Source: Acidimicrobiaceae bacterium
Lineage (GTDB): Bacteria > Actinomycetota > Acidimicrobiia > Acidimicrobiales > Poriferisodalaceae
DNA length: 41,256 bases
Direction of reading: 5' to 3'
Assembly: GCA_002719335.1 (NCBI GenBank)
Contig: PBHE01000012.1
Location: 1-41,256, forward strand
The notes beneath the pieces were generated by a model. That model was not told where the DNA came from, searched no databases, and saw only the letters and a list, made by a program, of their open reading frames with translations. Below, in pieces: positions 26,177-35,308 of this stretch. The translations under genes were made by a program, and so were the position numbers. Position 1 is the stretch's first letter, and each line of letters starts with the position of its first letter.

Positions 26177-27079
26177 TCATCTAAATTCTGGGGCTACCTG
26201 TTCGATGAAAAGATCCATCGACTCTTTTTTTCGTTTCAAGGGCCCAAATGTGAAGTCCGGAACAATTAGTTCGTCAAGTCCGACTTCGCGGTATTGTCCC
26301 ACAATGTCGACCACCTCTGCGGGTGTACCGACAATGGTTGCTCGCCCGAAGTCTTGGTCTCGAAACCGAGAGATTTTCTCTTCGTCTTCGGAAATAAACA
26401 TGAGGGCGCAGGCGGACCGCTGAATACTGCTCGGGTCGCGTCCGACGTCCTCACAATGGGCATCCAACACACCGCACAATTCTTCGATGTCGCTTGGCAT
26501 TCCCCAGTAATTCCATTCATCTGCGTGCATGGCAGCGGTGCGTAAAGTCCGCTTGCGCCCGCCCCCTCCGATAAGGAGCGGCACTTTGGCTTGTATCGGT
26601 TTCGGGTCCAACGGGGCGTCGGTCAACGTGTAGTGCGTTCCTTGATACTCGGTGCGAACATTGGCAAGAAGCGACGTAATGATCTCTACGGCCTCGTCGA
26701 GCCGATCAAGCCGCCCTTTAAGCGTTGAAAAATCAAAACCATATTTCTCGTGTTCGTTTTCTTGCCATCCCGCTCCGATACCCAGAACGACACGTCCACC
26801 AGATATGTGATCGATGGTTGTCGCAATCTTGGCGGTAAGTGCCGGATTACGGTAGGTGTTACCTGCAACCAGGGGACCGATGCGAACTCGGGGCACCGAC
26901 GCAGCTACAGCGGCCAGCACGGACCATGCTTCGTGAATTGGTTGATCGACGTTCTCTTCGTTGGGCATGAAATGGTCGGCGTACCAGATGCCATCCCATC
27001 CGGTGGCCTCGGCGTAGCGGCACCCTTCAAGGGTGTCTTCCCATGATTGCCCATTACCTGTCCAGAAGCTGAAGCGCAT
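26177..27079 (-). CDS. LLM-class F420-dependent oxidoreductase
   Basis: A 300-aa luciferase-like TIM-barrel protein. Family features are GWDGIWYADHFMP near 27-39, RVRIGPLVAGNTYRNPALTAK near 64-84, GRVVLGIGAGWQENEH near 95-110 and IVGTPAEVVDIVGQY near the end. The AGNTYR segment and actinobacterial setting point to coenzyme F420 rather than FMN, but that is inferred. The substrate is unknown. ATG 27079 has only a weak AGG upstream. It follows thpR by 33 bp on the same strand. Confidence 0.85.
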   Translation of the reverse strand: MRFSFWTGNGQSWEDTLEGCRYAEATGWDGIWYADHFMPNEENVDQPIHEAWSVLAAVAASVPRVRIGPLVAGNTYRNPALTAKIATTIDHISGGRVVLGIGAGWQENEHEKYGFDFSTLKGRLDRLDEAVEIITSLLANVRTEYQGTHYTLTDAPLDPKPIQAKVPLLIGGGGRKRTLRTAAMHADEWNYWGMPSDIEELCGVLDAHCEDVGRDPSSIQRSACALMFISEDEEKISRFRDQDFGRATIVGTPAEVVDIVGQYREVGLDELIVPDFTFGPLKRKKESMDLFIEQVAPEFR

Positions 27080-27112
27080 GCAAACAGCCTGTCAGAAGTG
27101 AGGGCGATTTAC

Positions 27113-27616
27113 TTATTCGAACTGGGGCAGAAGCGACAGGCGGTTAACGGTCGTGTGGGTGGGGCCTCCGGCCCCAAGGACACTCTGAACTAATTCCAGC
27201 TCAGTGACTACGAAAGAGCCCGATACGGGTGTGCCCTCTAATTCTGCTCTGTTCGCGTCCTTAAGGCGTCCCAGTGTGAGGTGACCGACGAAAGAGAACG
27301 GATTCTTAAGCGATTCGTGAGGTTCCATCGACTTCTGTACTTGATGGGCTAGATCCGTTAGGCCGCCGATGGGTACCACCAAGTTGTTTTTACCGAGCCG
27401 AGAAATCCGTGGGCCGAGCAGGGCGGTTGATGACTTCGCCCTTATTTGCAAAAAGTTTTTCTCAATCACTTCAATGTCGCAGTGTCCGAAGAACTGAAAG
27501 GTGACATGCCAATGATCCGGATTGGTCCACCTGACCTCTGGCTGCGACCGATTTAAACCTCGAAGCTCGACGACCACCTGCGCTGGAATGGGCGCCGATA
27601 TGAATGCTCTTACCAC
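27113..27616 (-). CDS. thpR: RNA 2',3'-cyclic phosphodiesterase (2'-5' RNA ligase family)
   Basis: A 167-aa 2H-phosphoesterase. Its two HxT motifs are H37-V-T39 in DHWHVTF and H112-L-T114 in GHLTLGR, evenly spaced as in the ThpR/LigT family, and PHTTVNRLSLL-like C-terminal residues close the fold. It opens 2',3'-cyclic phosphates on RNA ends. GTG 27616 lies 5 bp after the cinA stop, the pairing seen in many bacteria where cinA, thpR and recA cluster. Confidence 0.88.
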   Translation of the reverse strand: MVRAFISAPIPAQVVVELRGLNRSQPEVRWTNPDHWHVTFQFFGHCDIEVIEKNFLQIRAKSSTALLGPRISRLGKNNLVVPIGGLTDLAHQVQKSMEPHESLKNPFSFVGHLTLGRLKDANRAELEGTPVSGSFVVTELELVQSVLGAGGPTHTTVNRLSLLPQFE

Positions 27617-27621
27617 TACTA

Positions 27622-28878
27622 CTAGCGCCGTCCTTCGAGGTGGAGCCTCAGTATGTTGAGAAGGGAGATGACACTGAACTGCCGGATTCGTTCCAAATCA
27701 CCGGGGAGGCTCACCTGCTCGACCGTTTCAAATCCCTCCATAGATATAGCTAACCAAGCCGTACCAAATGGCTGAGTTTCTGAGCCTCGGGAGGGATCTT
27801 CAATCGCAGTGGTCGCAATTCCTACATCGCAGACGAGAATTCCGCGCGCCACTCGAGCTAATTGGAGGGCAGCTTCCTCAGGTTGCAGAGCCGTGGGATC
27901 TCCGCGCAACAGATACGACAAGATGCCTGGTCCTCGAGCGATGACACCTCCTGAAAAGGCTTGAGTCCCTGCTCGAGCTGTCGCTAGACGGTGAGCCATG
28001 AACCCTGCGGTCGTCGTCTCAATTACTCCTAGCTGTAACCCTCTCTCGGCCAATAAACACAGAACTATGGATTCCATGTTGTCGTCGTCCACTGCGAATA
28101 CCAGGTCGCCAAGCAGTGCTCTTAGATTCTTCTCTTCAGCGTCAAGCATCACCGTTGCTTCAGGCGAGTTCGGTGCTTTCGCAGTGATGCGAACCTTGAT
28201 TCCTTCAATTCCGCTAGCCAAAAAAGCGAGGGTTGGGTTACCAGAAGCTTCTAATTCGTCGATTCGTTGACCAAGGAGTTCCGCTAACCCTGATTCGCTT
28301 TGCCCCCAAGTTCGCAACACTCTGCTCTCAATGACTGAAGTAACTCCGGCGCGTCGCTGAAGATCTGGAATCACCGTTCCCAACATCATTTCTTTCATCT
28401 CGTATGGAACACCGGGAACGGCATAGATAACTTTTTGATTGCCATCTTCTGTCGGAACGGGCACGACAAGTCCCGGTGCAGTGCCTGGTTGCTGAGGAAT
28501 GGGCAGCGCGCCTTCGGGGACCATCGCCTGCCGCAGGTTGTTTTGTGGCATCTCCCGTCCGCGACTTTTGAACATCGTCCGAATGCGTTCGGCAATCGTT
28601 TCGTCGAGCACAAGTTCAGATCCGACCAAGCCAGCAATTACGTCTCTAGTTATGTCGTCTTGAGTTGGGCCAAGGCCACCGCACATGACGACCGCGTCGC
28701 TGCGTTCTAACCCCAGACGGACGGCGCTTTCGATCCGATTCCAGTTGTCACCAACTTTGGTCTGGTAGTGACTATCGATACCCGCCAGAGCCAGCTGTTC
28801 TCCTATCCATGAGGAATTGGTGTCCACAATCTGTCCGAGCAACAACTCGGTACCAACAGCAATAACTTCGCACTTCAT
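27622..28878 (-). CDS. cinA: CinA-like protein with atypical C-terminal amidohydrolase domain
   Basis: A 418-aa two-domain protein. The N-terminal COG1058/MoCF-like domain is intact (AVGTELLLGQIVDTNS, MCGGLGPTQDDITRDV, YAVPGVPYEMKEM). The C-terminal domain aligns with the PncC/NMN amidohydrolase fold but the usual AESCTGG is IETTTAG (286-292) and the GIAGPGG loop is GIATTAIEDP (353-362), so nicotinamide-nucleotide amidase activity is doubtful. The N-terminal domain has ADP-ribose pyrophosphatase activity in characterised homologues. ATG 28878 is preceded by TAGGGT with 6 nt, so cinA has its own leaderless promoter 49 bp after pgsA. Confidence 0.9.
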   Translation of the reverse strand: MKCEVIAVGTELLLGQIVDTNSSWIGEQLALAGIDSHYQTKVGDNWNRIESAVRLGLERSDAVVMCGGLGPTQDDITRDVIAGLVGSELVLDETIAERIRTMFKSRGREMPQNNLRQAMVPEGALPIPQQPGTAPGLVVPVPTEDGNQKVIYAVPGVPYEMKEMMLGTVIPDLQRRAGVTSVIESRVLRTWGQSESGLAELLGQRIDELEASGNPTLAFLASGIEGIKVRITAKAPNSPEATVMLDAEEKNLRALLGDLVFAVDDDNMESIVLCLLAERGLQLGVIETTTAGFMAHRLATARAGTQAFSGGVIARGPGILSYLLRGDPTALQPEEAALQLARVARGILVCDVGIATTAIEDPSRGSETQPFGTAWLAISMEGFETVEQVSLPGDLERIRQFSVISLLNILRLHLEGRR

Positions 28879-28884
28879 GCCATG

Positions 28885-28890
28885 ACCCTA
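28885..28890 (-). promoter_or_regulatory. leaderless -10 box of cinA
   Basis: TAGGGT on the minus strand with 6 nt to ATG 28878; no Shine-Dalgarno. Confidence 0.5.
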
Positions 28891-28927
28891 TTGCGCCTCA
28901 ACGCGAGCCGTGTGAGCTTCAGCGCTT

Positions 28928-29518
28928 TCAGAGATCTCCACGTTGTTGGGCCCGTGACAGCTTCCTAGCCCCCAGCAGATAAGTGATACCGGTCTGGACG
29001 GTGAGTGCTAGAGCCAACCACAACATGGTGGTCGCAACCCAATGCACAGATTGCGCGATTGGAGGGATCACTGCGAAACCGATTGCCCAGAGCTGAACGA
29101 ACGTTTTCCACTTTGCGACCCGTGTTGCTGGAACGCTGATTCCCCTGCGTCCTGCATGTGATCGGTACGCACTAATTGCTAGCTCTCGAGCGGCGATCAG
29201 GGCGACTGGAGCCCAGTGAAATTGTCCGTTAGCTACCAGAGCGAACATTCCTCCAAGAACGAGAACTTTGTCGGCCAGAGGATCTAAAAATGCCCCCGAC
29301 CGCGTGACGCCTTGTTTACGGGCCAACCAGCCATCCACAAAATCCGACATACCGATGACGAAACCGACAACGAAGGTGACCCAAGCCGGGTCACGCGTCG
29401 CGACAAGCAACACAAAAACTGGTGTAGCGAGAATGCGGGTCACCGTTACGAAGTTCGCTGGAGTTGCCAGCGCTGTGGGTCCGTATGTCGGAAAGTCGCC
29501 GTCGCTGGATTCCTTCAT
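28928..29518 (-). CDS. pgsA: CDP-alcohol phosphatidyltransferase (phosphatidylglycerophosphate synthase)
   Basis: A 196-aa integral membrane enzyme. The CDP-alcohol motif D-G-x2-A-R-x8-G-x3-D-x3-D is complete from VDGWLAR to FLDPLADK. Four to five hydrophobic helices surround it. It condenses CDP-diacylglycerol with glycerol-3-phosphate for phosphatidylglycerol. The rimO-pgsA-cinA order is common in actinobacteria and firmicutes and supports pgsA over other CDP-alcohol transferases. ATG 29518 overlaps the rimO stop as ATGA. Confidence 0.9.
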   Translation of the reverse strand: MKESSDGDFPTYGPTALATPANFVTVTRILATPVFVLLVATRDPAWVTFVVGFVIGMSDFVDGWLARKQGVTRSGAFLDPLADKVLVLGGMFALVANGQFHWAPVALIAARELAISAYRSHAGRRGISVPATRVAKWKTFVQLWAIGFAVIPPIAQSVHWVATTMLWLALALTVQTGITYLLGARKLSRAQQRGDL

Positions 29519-30798
29519 TGGTTGATTTCCACTAATTCAGCCTCAACGTCGAGACCATCGGATCGAGTCACAAGGACTTTGTAAATACCACCGACTTGCA
29601 GGGCTTGGGGAACCTTAACGACACCGTCGATCTCCGGAGCTTCTCGGTGGGACCGAGCTACACCGGGCGTATCAACCAGGACGTCGATACGCGACCCCAC
29701 GAGTTGATCGCGTCGGGTAGCTGTAATCGTGTCTTGTAGCTCACTCAGTTCAATATGGCGTTCAGACATCAACTCTGTGGGCACCTCGTTAGGTAACCCT
29801 GCCGCGTAAGTGCCATCTTCGCGGGAATAGGTAAACAGGCCACACCAATCCAGCTGGGCTTCATGCATCCAAGCCAGAAGTTCAGCCTGATCATCTTCAG
29901 TTTCTCCGGGGTACCCAACGATGAAATTTGATCTAAATGTCGCGTCAGGTGAGGCGCGGCGAATTTCAGCGATGCGGTTTAAGAACCTTTCGCCGTCCCC
30001 CCACCTTCGCATCCTACGCAGGTGCGTTTTAGCTACGTGTTGCAATGACAGATCAAAATATGGCACCCCAGTAGATAAGACGGCCTCCACTAGTTCATCG
30101 GTCAGATCAGATGGGTAGAGATAGAGCAGTCGGACCCGGTCGACTCGATTCGCCACAGCATTTACAAGCGAGACGATGGAGCCACGGTGACCGTGGTCCG
30201 ATCCGAAGCTAGCGAGATCCTGGGCAACTAACACAATTTCGCGAGCCCCAAGTTCGTCAATTTCTCGCAGTATTGAATCAACCTCGCGACTGTTTTGCGG
30301 TCCCCGGAAAGAGGGTATGGCGCAGAAACCACATCTTCGGTCGCAACCTTCCGCAATCTTGACGTAAGCCCACGGAAGATCGGATGCGGGGCGTCGCAGG
30401 TTAAGCAAGTCGAATTTGGGGACAGGGGCTTCTGCAATGACGCTAAGACCTGGAGGTTTGCGAGTGAAATTAACGGGAACTCCGAATCCGGCAACGCGGT
30501 CAACCTCAGGTAGGGCCTCCGCCAATTCGTCGCCGTAGCGTTCAGCCATACAACCCGTCACCACGATTCGAGCTCCAGGCATCCGTTCTTGCTCTAAGGC
30601 GAGAACTGCGTTTATGGACTCTTCTCTCGCCTCTTCGATGAAGGCGCAGGTGTTTACGACCACAAGGTCAGCAGAAGCAACGTCGTTGGTTGAAACCAGA
30701 CCCTCATCGAGGAGGGTGCCCGCGATCTTGTCAGAATCAACCTGATTCTTGGGACACCCCAACGTGTGAAGATGAAAATGTTGCTGAGGCTCCGACAT
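29515..30798 (-). CDS. rimO: ribosomal protein S12 methylthiotransferase RimO
   Basis: A 427-aa radical-SAM methylthiotransferase related to MiaB. The N-terminal cluster cysteines lie in LGCPKNQVDSD, NTCAFIEEA and TGCMAERY; the radical-SAM cluster is CDRRCGFC; a TRAM domain follows. LGCPKN and IEEAREESI separate RimO from MiaB. It methylthiolates the conserved Asp of ribosomal protein S12. ATG 30798 has a TACCCT hexamer 9 nt upstream (30808-30813), a less certain leaderless or near-leaderless start. Confidence 0.95.
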   Translation of the reverse strand: MSEPQQHFHLHTLGCPKNQVDSDKIAGTLLDEGLVSTNDVASADLVVVNTCAFIEEAREESINAVLALEQERMPGARIVVTGCMAERYGDELAEALPEVDRVAGFGVPVNFTRKPPGLSVIAEAPVPKFDLLNLRRPASDLPWAYVKIAEGCDRRCGFCAIPSFRGPQNSREVDSILREIDELGAREIVLVAQDLASFGSDHGHRGSIVSLVNAVANRVDRVRLLYLYPSDLTDELVEAVLSTGVPYFDLSLQHVAKTHLRRMRRWGDGERFLNRIAEIRRASPDATFRSNFIVGYPGETEDDQAELLAWMHEAQLDWCGLFTYSREDGTYAAGLPNEVPTELMSERHIELSELQDTITATRRDQLVGSRIDVLVDTPGVARSHREAPEIDGVVKVPQALQVGGIYKVLVTRSDGLDVEAELVEINQ

Positions 30799-30851
30799 CG
30801 TGATCCCAGGGTACGGCCGCGAACGCTAGTCGGCGATCTCGGATACACCAG

Positions 30852-30857
30852 TATCAT
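30852..30857 (+). promoter_or_regulatory. leaderless -10 box of the P-type ATPase gene
   Basis: TATCAT with 6 nt to ATG 30864; no Shine-Dalgarno and no copper-repressor operator (CsoR-type GC-rich palindrome) that I can recognise. Confidence 0.6.
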
Positions 30858-30863
30858 TGCGGC

Positions 30864-32999
30864 ATGGCTGTCGCCAACTCTGCGGTCAATCAGACATCGG
30901 CCAAGGAACGCACTCAATTCATCATCGAAGGTATGACCTGCACCGCGTGCGCCGCTCGGATTGAAACTGCGTTGTCGGATGTGGAAGGTGTGCTCGACGC
31001 TCGGGTGAACTTCGCCACTGCCACCTCGCTCATCTGGCATAACGAAACGGTCGATCGGGCTGCGATGCGTGAACTAGTCGCAAGTCTGGGCTTCCGAGCC
31101 GTGGAAAATGGGAACCGCGCAGAGATCCAAGCGATGACGGAGGCGACCCTTGCGCGGCGAACGGTCCCAGCCTTAGCTATCGCTTTCGTTGCTATGGCCA
31201 CCATGTTTTTCGGGTTCCCTGGCAGCGACTGGGCTATCGCTGCGCTTTCAACTGTCAGCGTTTGGTGGGCTGGATGGACCTTCCACCACTCCGCTCGCCT
31301 TCAAATTTTGCAACGTTCCCTCGCAATGGACACCCTGGTGTCACTCGGCACGCTCGCAGCTTGGTCATGGTCAGTTGTGGTGTTGGTCTCTGGCGCGGAT
31401 CGCACCCTTCACTTTGAGGGAGCCGCGGCGATAGTGGCGTTCGTGTTACTCGGCAAATGGTGGGAAGCCAGAGCAATGCGGACTTCAGGTGATTCGTTAC
31501 GCGCTCTCGCAGATATTGCTCCAAGCAAAGTACATCTAGGCGACGGTAGCGAGATCCCTGTCGAGGATCTGGAGGTGGGAATGAAATTTATTGTCGCCCC
31601 CGGAGAGCGCGTTGCCACCGATGGCCGAGTCGTCGAAGGGATATCAGAGGTAGACGCATCTCAAACGAGCGGGGAGTCTTCCCCAGTAGAAGTAGCTCCC
31701 GGCGCGATCATTGCCGGCGGAGTTCTCAACGGCGCTGGAGCTTTAGTGGTTGAGGCGACCGCTGTAGGCGAAGATACCGAGATAGCTCGAGTGGCAAGAC
31801 TCGTGGAGGACGCCCAAGCTGGCCAGGCTCCCATCCAACGTCTCGCTGATCGCCTCGCATCAATTTTCGTGCCCATCGTGGTCCTTCTTGCCGTCGGCAC
31901 ATTGGTGGTTCGCCTGATACTTGGACACGACTTGAGTGACGCCCTAACAGCCGCTATCGCCGTGTTGATTGTCTCTTGCCCATGTTCTCTTGGCTTGGCG
32001 ACTCCTCTGGCAGTGCTTGTGGGAACTGGCCGCGCCGCCCAGCTGGGAGTAATCGTCGCTGGAGCTCACGTCTTAGACTCCACTCGTAGCGTTGACACAG
32101 TGGTTTTCGACAAAACAGGCACGCTTACCCGAGGAAAGCCCACCGTGGTCAAAGTGACCGCTCTGAACAACAACAGCGAGTTTCTTCTGTCGCTTGCGGG
32201 ATCTCTCGAGTCAAGGTCGGAGCACCCCATAGCCCGGGCATTCTCACAGTTTTCTGATGAAACCGCTTCCGTTAGCGACTTCCTCAATCACCCCGGCCAA
32301 GGAATCACCGGCACGGTCAACGGGGTGGAAATGAGAGTCGGTAAGAGATCACTATTCGAAGAGGTTCCGGCCAGTCTCAAAGAGCCCGACGTCTCAGGCA
32401 CCCGGATTTTCCTTGGTCGCGGACCCGTAGCCGAAGCCGCGGTTTCCGTCACAGACGAGATTCGACCAACGAGCGCCGCTGCGATTTCTTCGCTCCGCGA
32501 TCTCGAACTTGAGGTGGTTTTACTTTCAGGCGATAGCTGCGAAGTTGCCGAGGAAGTCGCACGAGCTATTCGCATCGACAACGTCATCGCAGAGGTGCTT
32601 CCCGAAGAAAAGCGGGATCACATAGCGGCAATGCAGGCCAACGGGCAATGCGTGGCAATGGTCGGCGATGGAATTAACGACACCCCTGCTTTGGCGGTCG
32701 CCGATCTCGGTATCGCTATGCAGTCAGGGACGGACGCCGCAAGGAACACCGCCGATCTGACGATCATGAGTAACGATCCCCGCGCTGTGGCTGACGGCAT
32801 CGCTTTGTCGCGTAAAACTTTGCGGGTAATAAAGGTCAACCTCATGTGGGCTTTTTCCTATAACGCGGTTGCACTGCCCCTCGCCATCATTGGCTCTTTA
32901 GCTCCTACACAAGCTGCTATCGCAATGGCACTCTCGTCATTCCTCGTTGTGACAAACAGCCTTCGCCTTCGTAGGTTCCGCAGTCTCTCCACCAATTGA
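30864..32999 (+). CDS. copA: copper-type P1B heavy-metal-translocating ATPase
   Basis: A 711-aa P1B-ATPase. One N-terminal HMA domain binds metal through GMTCTACAAR (Cys26, Cys29). Membrane helices lie from about 100 to 205, followed by the actuator TSGES, the CPC transport motif (372-374), the phosphorylation site DKTGT (416-420), SEHPIA with its conserved His-Pro, and GDGINDTPAL near 614. CPC with a CxxC HMA domain indicates Cu(I) export (P1B-1), though silver cannot be excluded. It is single, without csoR or copZ beside it, and convergent with nothing: the aminotransferase gene follows in the same direction after 95 bp. Confidence 0.92.
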   Translation: MAVANSAVNQTSAKERTQFIIEGMTCTACAARIETALSDVEGVLDARVNFATATSLIWHNETVDRAAMRELVASLGFRAVENGNRAEIQAMTEATLARRTVPALAIAFVAMATMFFGFPGSDWAIAALSTVSVWWAGWTFHHSARLQILQRSLAMDTLVSLGTLAAWSWSVVVLVSGADRTLHFEGAAAIVAFVLLGKWWEARAMRTSGDSLRALADIAPSKVHLGDGSEIPVEDLEVGMKFIVAPGERVATDGRVVEGISEVDASQTSGESSPVEVAPGAIIAGGVLNGAGALVVEATAVGEDTEIARVARLVEDAQAGQAPIQRLADRLASIFVPIVVLLAVGTLVVRLILGHDLSDALTAAIAVLIVSCPCSLGLATPLAVLVGTGRAAQLGVIVAGAHVLDSTRSVDTVVFDKTGTLTRGKPTVVKVTALNNNSEFLLSLAGSLESRSEHPIARAFSQFSDETASVSDFLNHPGQGITGTVNGVEMRVGKRSLFEEVPASLKEPDVSGTRIFLGRGPVAEAAVSVTDEIRPTSAAAISSLRDLELEVVLLSGDSCEVAEEVARAIRIDNVIAEVLPEEKRDHIAAMQANGQCVAMVGDGINDTPALAVADLGIAMQSGTDAARNTADLTIMSNDPRAVADGIALSRKTLRVIKVNLMWAFSYNAVALPLAIIGSLAPTQAAIAMALSSFLVVTNSLRLRRFRSLSTN

Positions 33000-33081
33000 T
33001 CTCACTTATGGTTTCTGCTTGACGCAGACATCGGTAACCCACTCCGGTCATCTGCTGCTTACTTCCGAGGCCAATCAGCCG

Positions 33082-33087
33082 TAGTCT
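33082..33087 (+). promoter_or_regulatory. leaderless promoter of the class IV aminotransferase gene
   Basis: TAGTCT with 7 nt to GTG 33095. TTACTT at 33059-33064, 17 bp upstream, may be the -35. Confidence 0.5.
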
Positions 33088-33094
33088 CAAGTTC

Positions 33095-34114
33095 GTGACT
33101 GGCTCCGCTCGTCGTGTCCTTAACGAATCAGAGATCCTCTCTCGATTGCGAAGCAAGCGTGGCGCGCCCGGATATAGGGCGATGTTTAGTTCGTGGCTCG
33201 GCGGAGTCATCACTGACCCGGCCTTAATGCAGGTACCACTTGATGACCATTTAGTGCACCGAGGCCATGGAGTTTTCGATACCTGCACGCTTAGTTCTGG
33301 CCGGCTCTACCGATTAGGCATACATATTGACCGTCTGCTACGCAGCGCTGAGTTAGCGCGAATAGACCATCCCTGGAACAAAGATGACTTGATCGAAATG
33401 GTCGTTGATACTGCGAGTGCCGCAGGGATCCGAGATGGCGCTGTTCGTTATTGGATGAGTGTTGGACCCGGCGGCTTTTCGCCAAGTCCTAAAGAATGCC
33501 CTGAAGCCTGTTTCTATTGCATAATTTTCGACCCAGCCCCGCTTGGTGCCGTAGGACTGGACCCCATGCGCACGGGCATTTCAGAGGCCACGGTGTTGGA
33601 TACGCCCATGAAACCGCCTCTGCTGGCGACAATTAAGTCAAACAACTACTTGCTCAATGTGCTCACCCACATGGAAGCGGTCGATCGTGGCGGAACCTTC
33701 GGGGTCCTCGTCGATGACGAGGGGTACGTCGCAGAAGCTTGTGTCCTCAATACTGCGTTCGTTACCGATGACCGCATTCTTTGCACTCCACCATTTGACG
33801 GAATTTTGCTTGGCACCACTATCCGGCGCGTAATGGACCTAGCTTCTGGAGAACTTACGCGGGAAGGACTCATTTCTTCCGTATCGCAGGCACCATTGCT
33901 GGCGTCCGAAGTTAGAGGCGACATGATCTCAGAGATGTTTCTTTGCGGGGGAGATACTCATCTGTACCCGGTGACATCGTGGGATGGAGTGGCGGTCGGC
34001 GCCGGAGAAGTAGGTCCGGTAGCGCGACGTCTTATTGAATTACTCGATGATGAGGCTTTTGGCAGCGCTGTCGGCCAGGCAGACGATTTCATAGATGTTC
34101 CATATGACGACTAA
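33095..34114 (+). CDS. class IV (branched-chain/D-amino acid type) PLP aminotransferase
   Basis: A 339-aa fold-type IV PLP enzyme. The PLP lysine is Lys181 in LLATIKSNNYLLN, the cofactor glutamate is Glu214 in GYVAEACVLN, and HRGHGVFDT near 55-63 is the family start. The pattern resembles plant-like D-amino acid transaminases and aminodeoxychorismate lyases more than BCAT. The role is therefore open between D-amino acid transamination and ADC lyase. GTG 33095 is supported by a TAGTCT box 7 nt upstream. Its stop is 17 bp before a second, unrelated aminotransferase. Confidence 0.85.
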   Translation: MTGSARRVLNESEILSRLRSKRGAPGYRAMFSSWLGGVITDPALMQVPLDDHLVHRGHGVFDTCTLSSGRLYRLGIHIDRLLRSAELARIDHPWNKDDLIEMVVDTASAAGIRDGAVRYWMSVGPGGFSPSPKECPEACFYCIIFDPAPLGAVGLDPMRTGISEATVLDTPMKPPLLATIKSNNYLLNVLTHMEAVDRGGTFGVLVDDEGYVAEACVLNTAFVTDDRILCTPPFDGILLGTTIRRVMDLASGELTREGLISSVSQAPLLASEVRGDMISEMFLCGGDTHLYPVTSWDGVAVGAGEVGPVARRLIELLDDEAFGSAVGQADDFIDVPYDD

Positions 34115-34131
34115 GGGGGTGGCCGCCGCTG

Positions 34132-35286
34132 ATGCGCTTCAGTGAAAGAGTAGAAAATCTTGTTCACTCTCCTATAGGGGCGGCGCACGCTCTCGTAGGA
34201 CTGAGAACGAACTCCCGAGCGCTGCTAGACCTCTCACAAGCCGCGCCTTCTTTTCCTCCAGCGGACGCAGTGATTGAACGAATCGCACAGGTGGCGCGCG
34301 AACCAGATGCGGGTCGCTATCCCCCACAGCCTGGTTTGCCAGCATTGCGCGAAGCATTCGCCAATGACCTGAGTCGAGGATACGAAGCTGATCTGTCTGC
34401 AGAGTCGGTTCTCATTACTGCCGGATGCAACCAGGCATTCTGTATCGTCGCGAGCGCCCTAATCTCGCCTGGAGACGAAGCTCTTCTCATTGCTCCCTTC
34501 TATTTCAACCACGACATGTGGCTCCGACTAGAAGGTGTCAATGTTCGACATCTGCATCCTGGGCCAGACTTAGTTCCAGATCCGGAACATGCCGAGAGTC
34601 TGCTGACAGACAAGACGCGGTTAATCACACTGGTTAGCCCTGGTAATCCAACTGGCGTAACCATCCCAAAAGACGTGATTCATGGCTTCGCAGATTTGGC
34701 TCGCCGACACGACATCGCTCTCATAGTTGATGAGACTTACCGCTCTTTTCGCGACGAGATAAACGGAACGCACGAGCTCTTCACCAACGCTGATTGGACG
34801 AACCATGTTATTAGCCTCCACAGCTTCTCCAAAGATTTCGCCATTCCCGGGTATCGATGCGGCGCCGTAGTTGGGGGCGCGGGCATCATCACCGAATCAC
34901 TCAAGATCTTGGATTGCGTGGCGATTAGCGCACCTCGAATAGGCCAAGAGGCCGCTCTTGCAGGCTTAATGCATGCCCAGGAGTGGCGCGCCAAACAAGT
35001 TACCCGAATCAGGGAACTAGAAAAAAAGTTCCTGGCGGTCATGCACGATCAACCAGGAGGCTTCGAAGTTGTCGCATCTGGCGCCTATTTCGGATGGGTT
35101 CGCCACCCACATGCTGATCTAACGACCTCAGAGGTCGTCCGAAGGCTGATCCTTGAACACGACGTACTTGTGATACCCGGCACTGCCTTTACTGCCAAGG
35201 ACGACGCAATGGTACGAATGAGCTTCGCGAACCTCGAACCGGTAGAAATCGAAGAACTAACGCGACGACTTGCTGAATTCGCTTAA
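34132..35286 (+). CDS. class I/II PLP aminotransferase
   Basis: A 384-aa aspartate-aminotransferase-superfamily enzyme. It has SPGNPTG at 169-175, DETYRSF at 200-206, the PLP lysine Lys234 in SFSKDFAIPGYR and a late Arg in VRMSFAN. ATG 34132 has GGGGGTG upstream at about 10 nt. It shares a transcript with the class IV enzyme, so the two may use a common keto or amino acid, for example in moving amino groups between L- and D-forms. The substrate is not identifiable by eye. Confidence 0.85.
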   Translation: MRFSERVENLVHSPIGAAHALVGLRTNSRALLDLSQAAPSFPPADAVIERIAQVAREPDAGRYPPQPGLPALREAFANDLSRGYEADLSAESVLITAGCNQAFCIVASALISPGDEALLIAPFYFNHDMWLRLEGVNVRHLHPGPDLVPDPEHAESLLTDKTRLITLVSPGNPTGVTIPKDVIHGFADLARRHDIALIVDETYRSFRDEINGTHELFTNADWTNHVISLHSFSKDFAIPGYRCGAVVGGAGIITESLKILDCVAISAPRIGQEAALAGLMHAQEWRAKQVTRIRELEKKFLAVMHDQPGGFEVVASGAYFGWVRHPHADLTTSEVVRRLILEHDVLVIPGTAFTAKDDAMVRMSFANLEPVEIEELTRRLAEFA

Positions 35287-35296
35287 ATTCCGGATC

Positions 35297-35302
35297 TAGT
35301 GT
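35297..35302 (+). promoter_or_regulatory. leaderless -10 box of the family A polymerase gene
   Basis: TAGTGT with 6 nt to GTG 35309; no Shine-Dalgarno. Confidence 0.55.
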
Positions 35303-35308
35303 CATGGC

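Noticed and set aside
33014-33028. TCTGC-N5-GCAGA hairpin after the P-type ATPase gene as a terminator
   Set aside because: The stem is only 5 bp and no T-tract follows.
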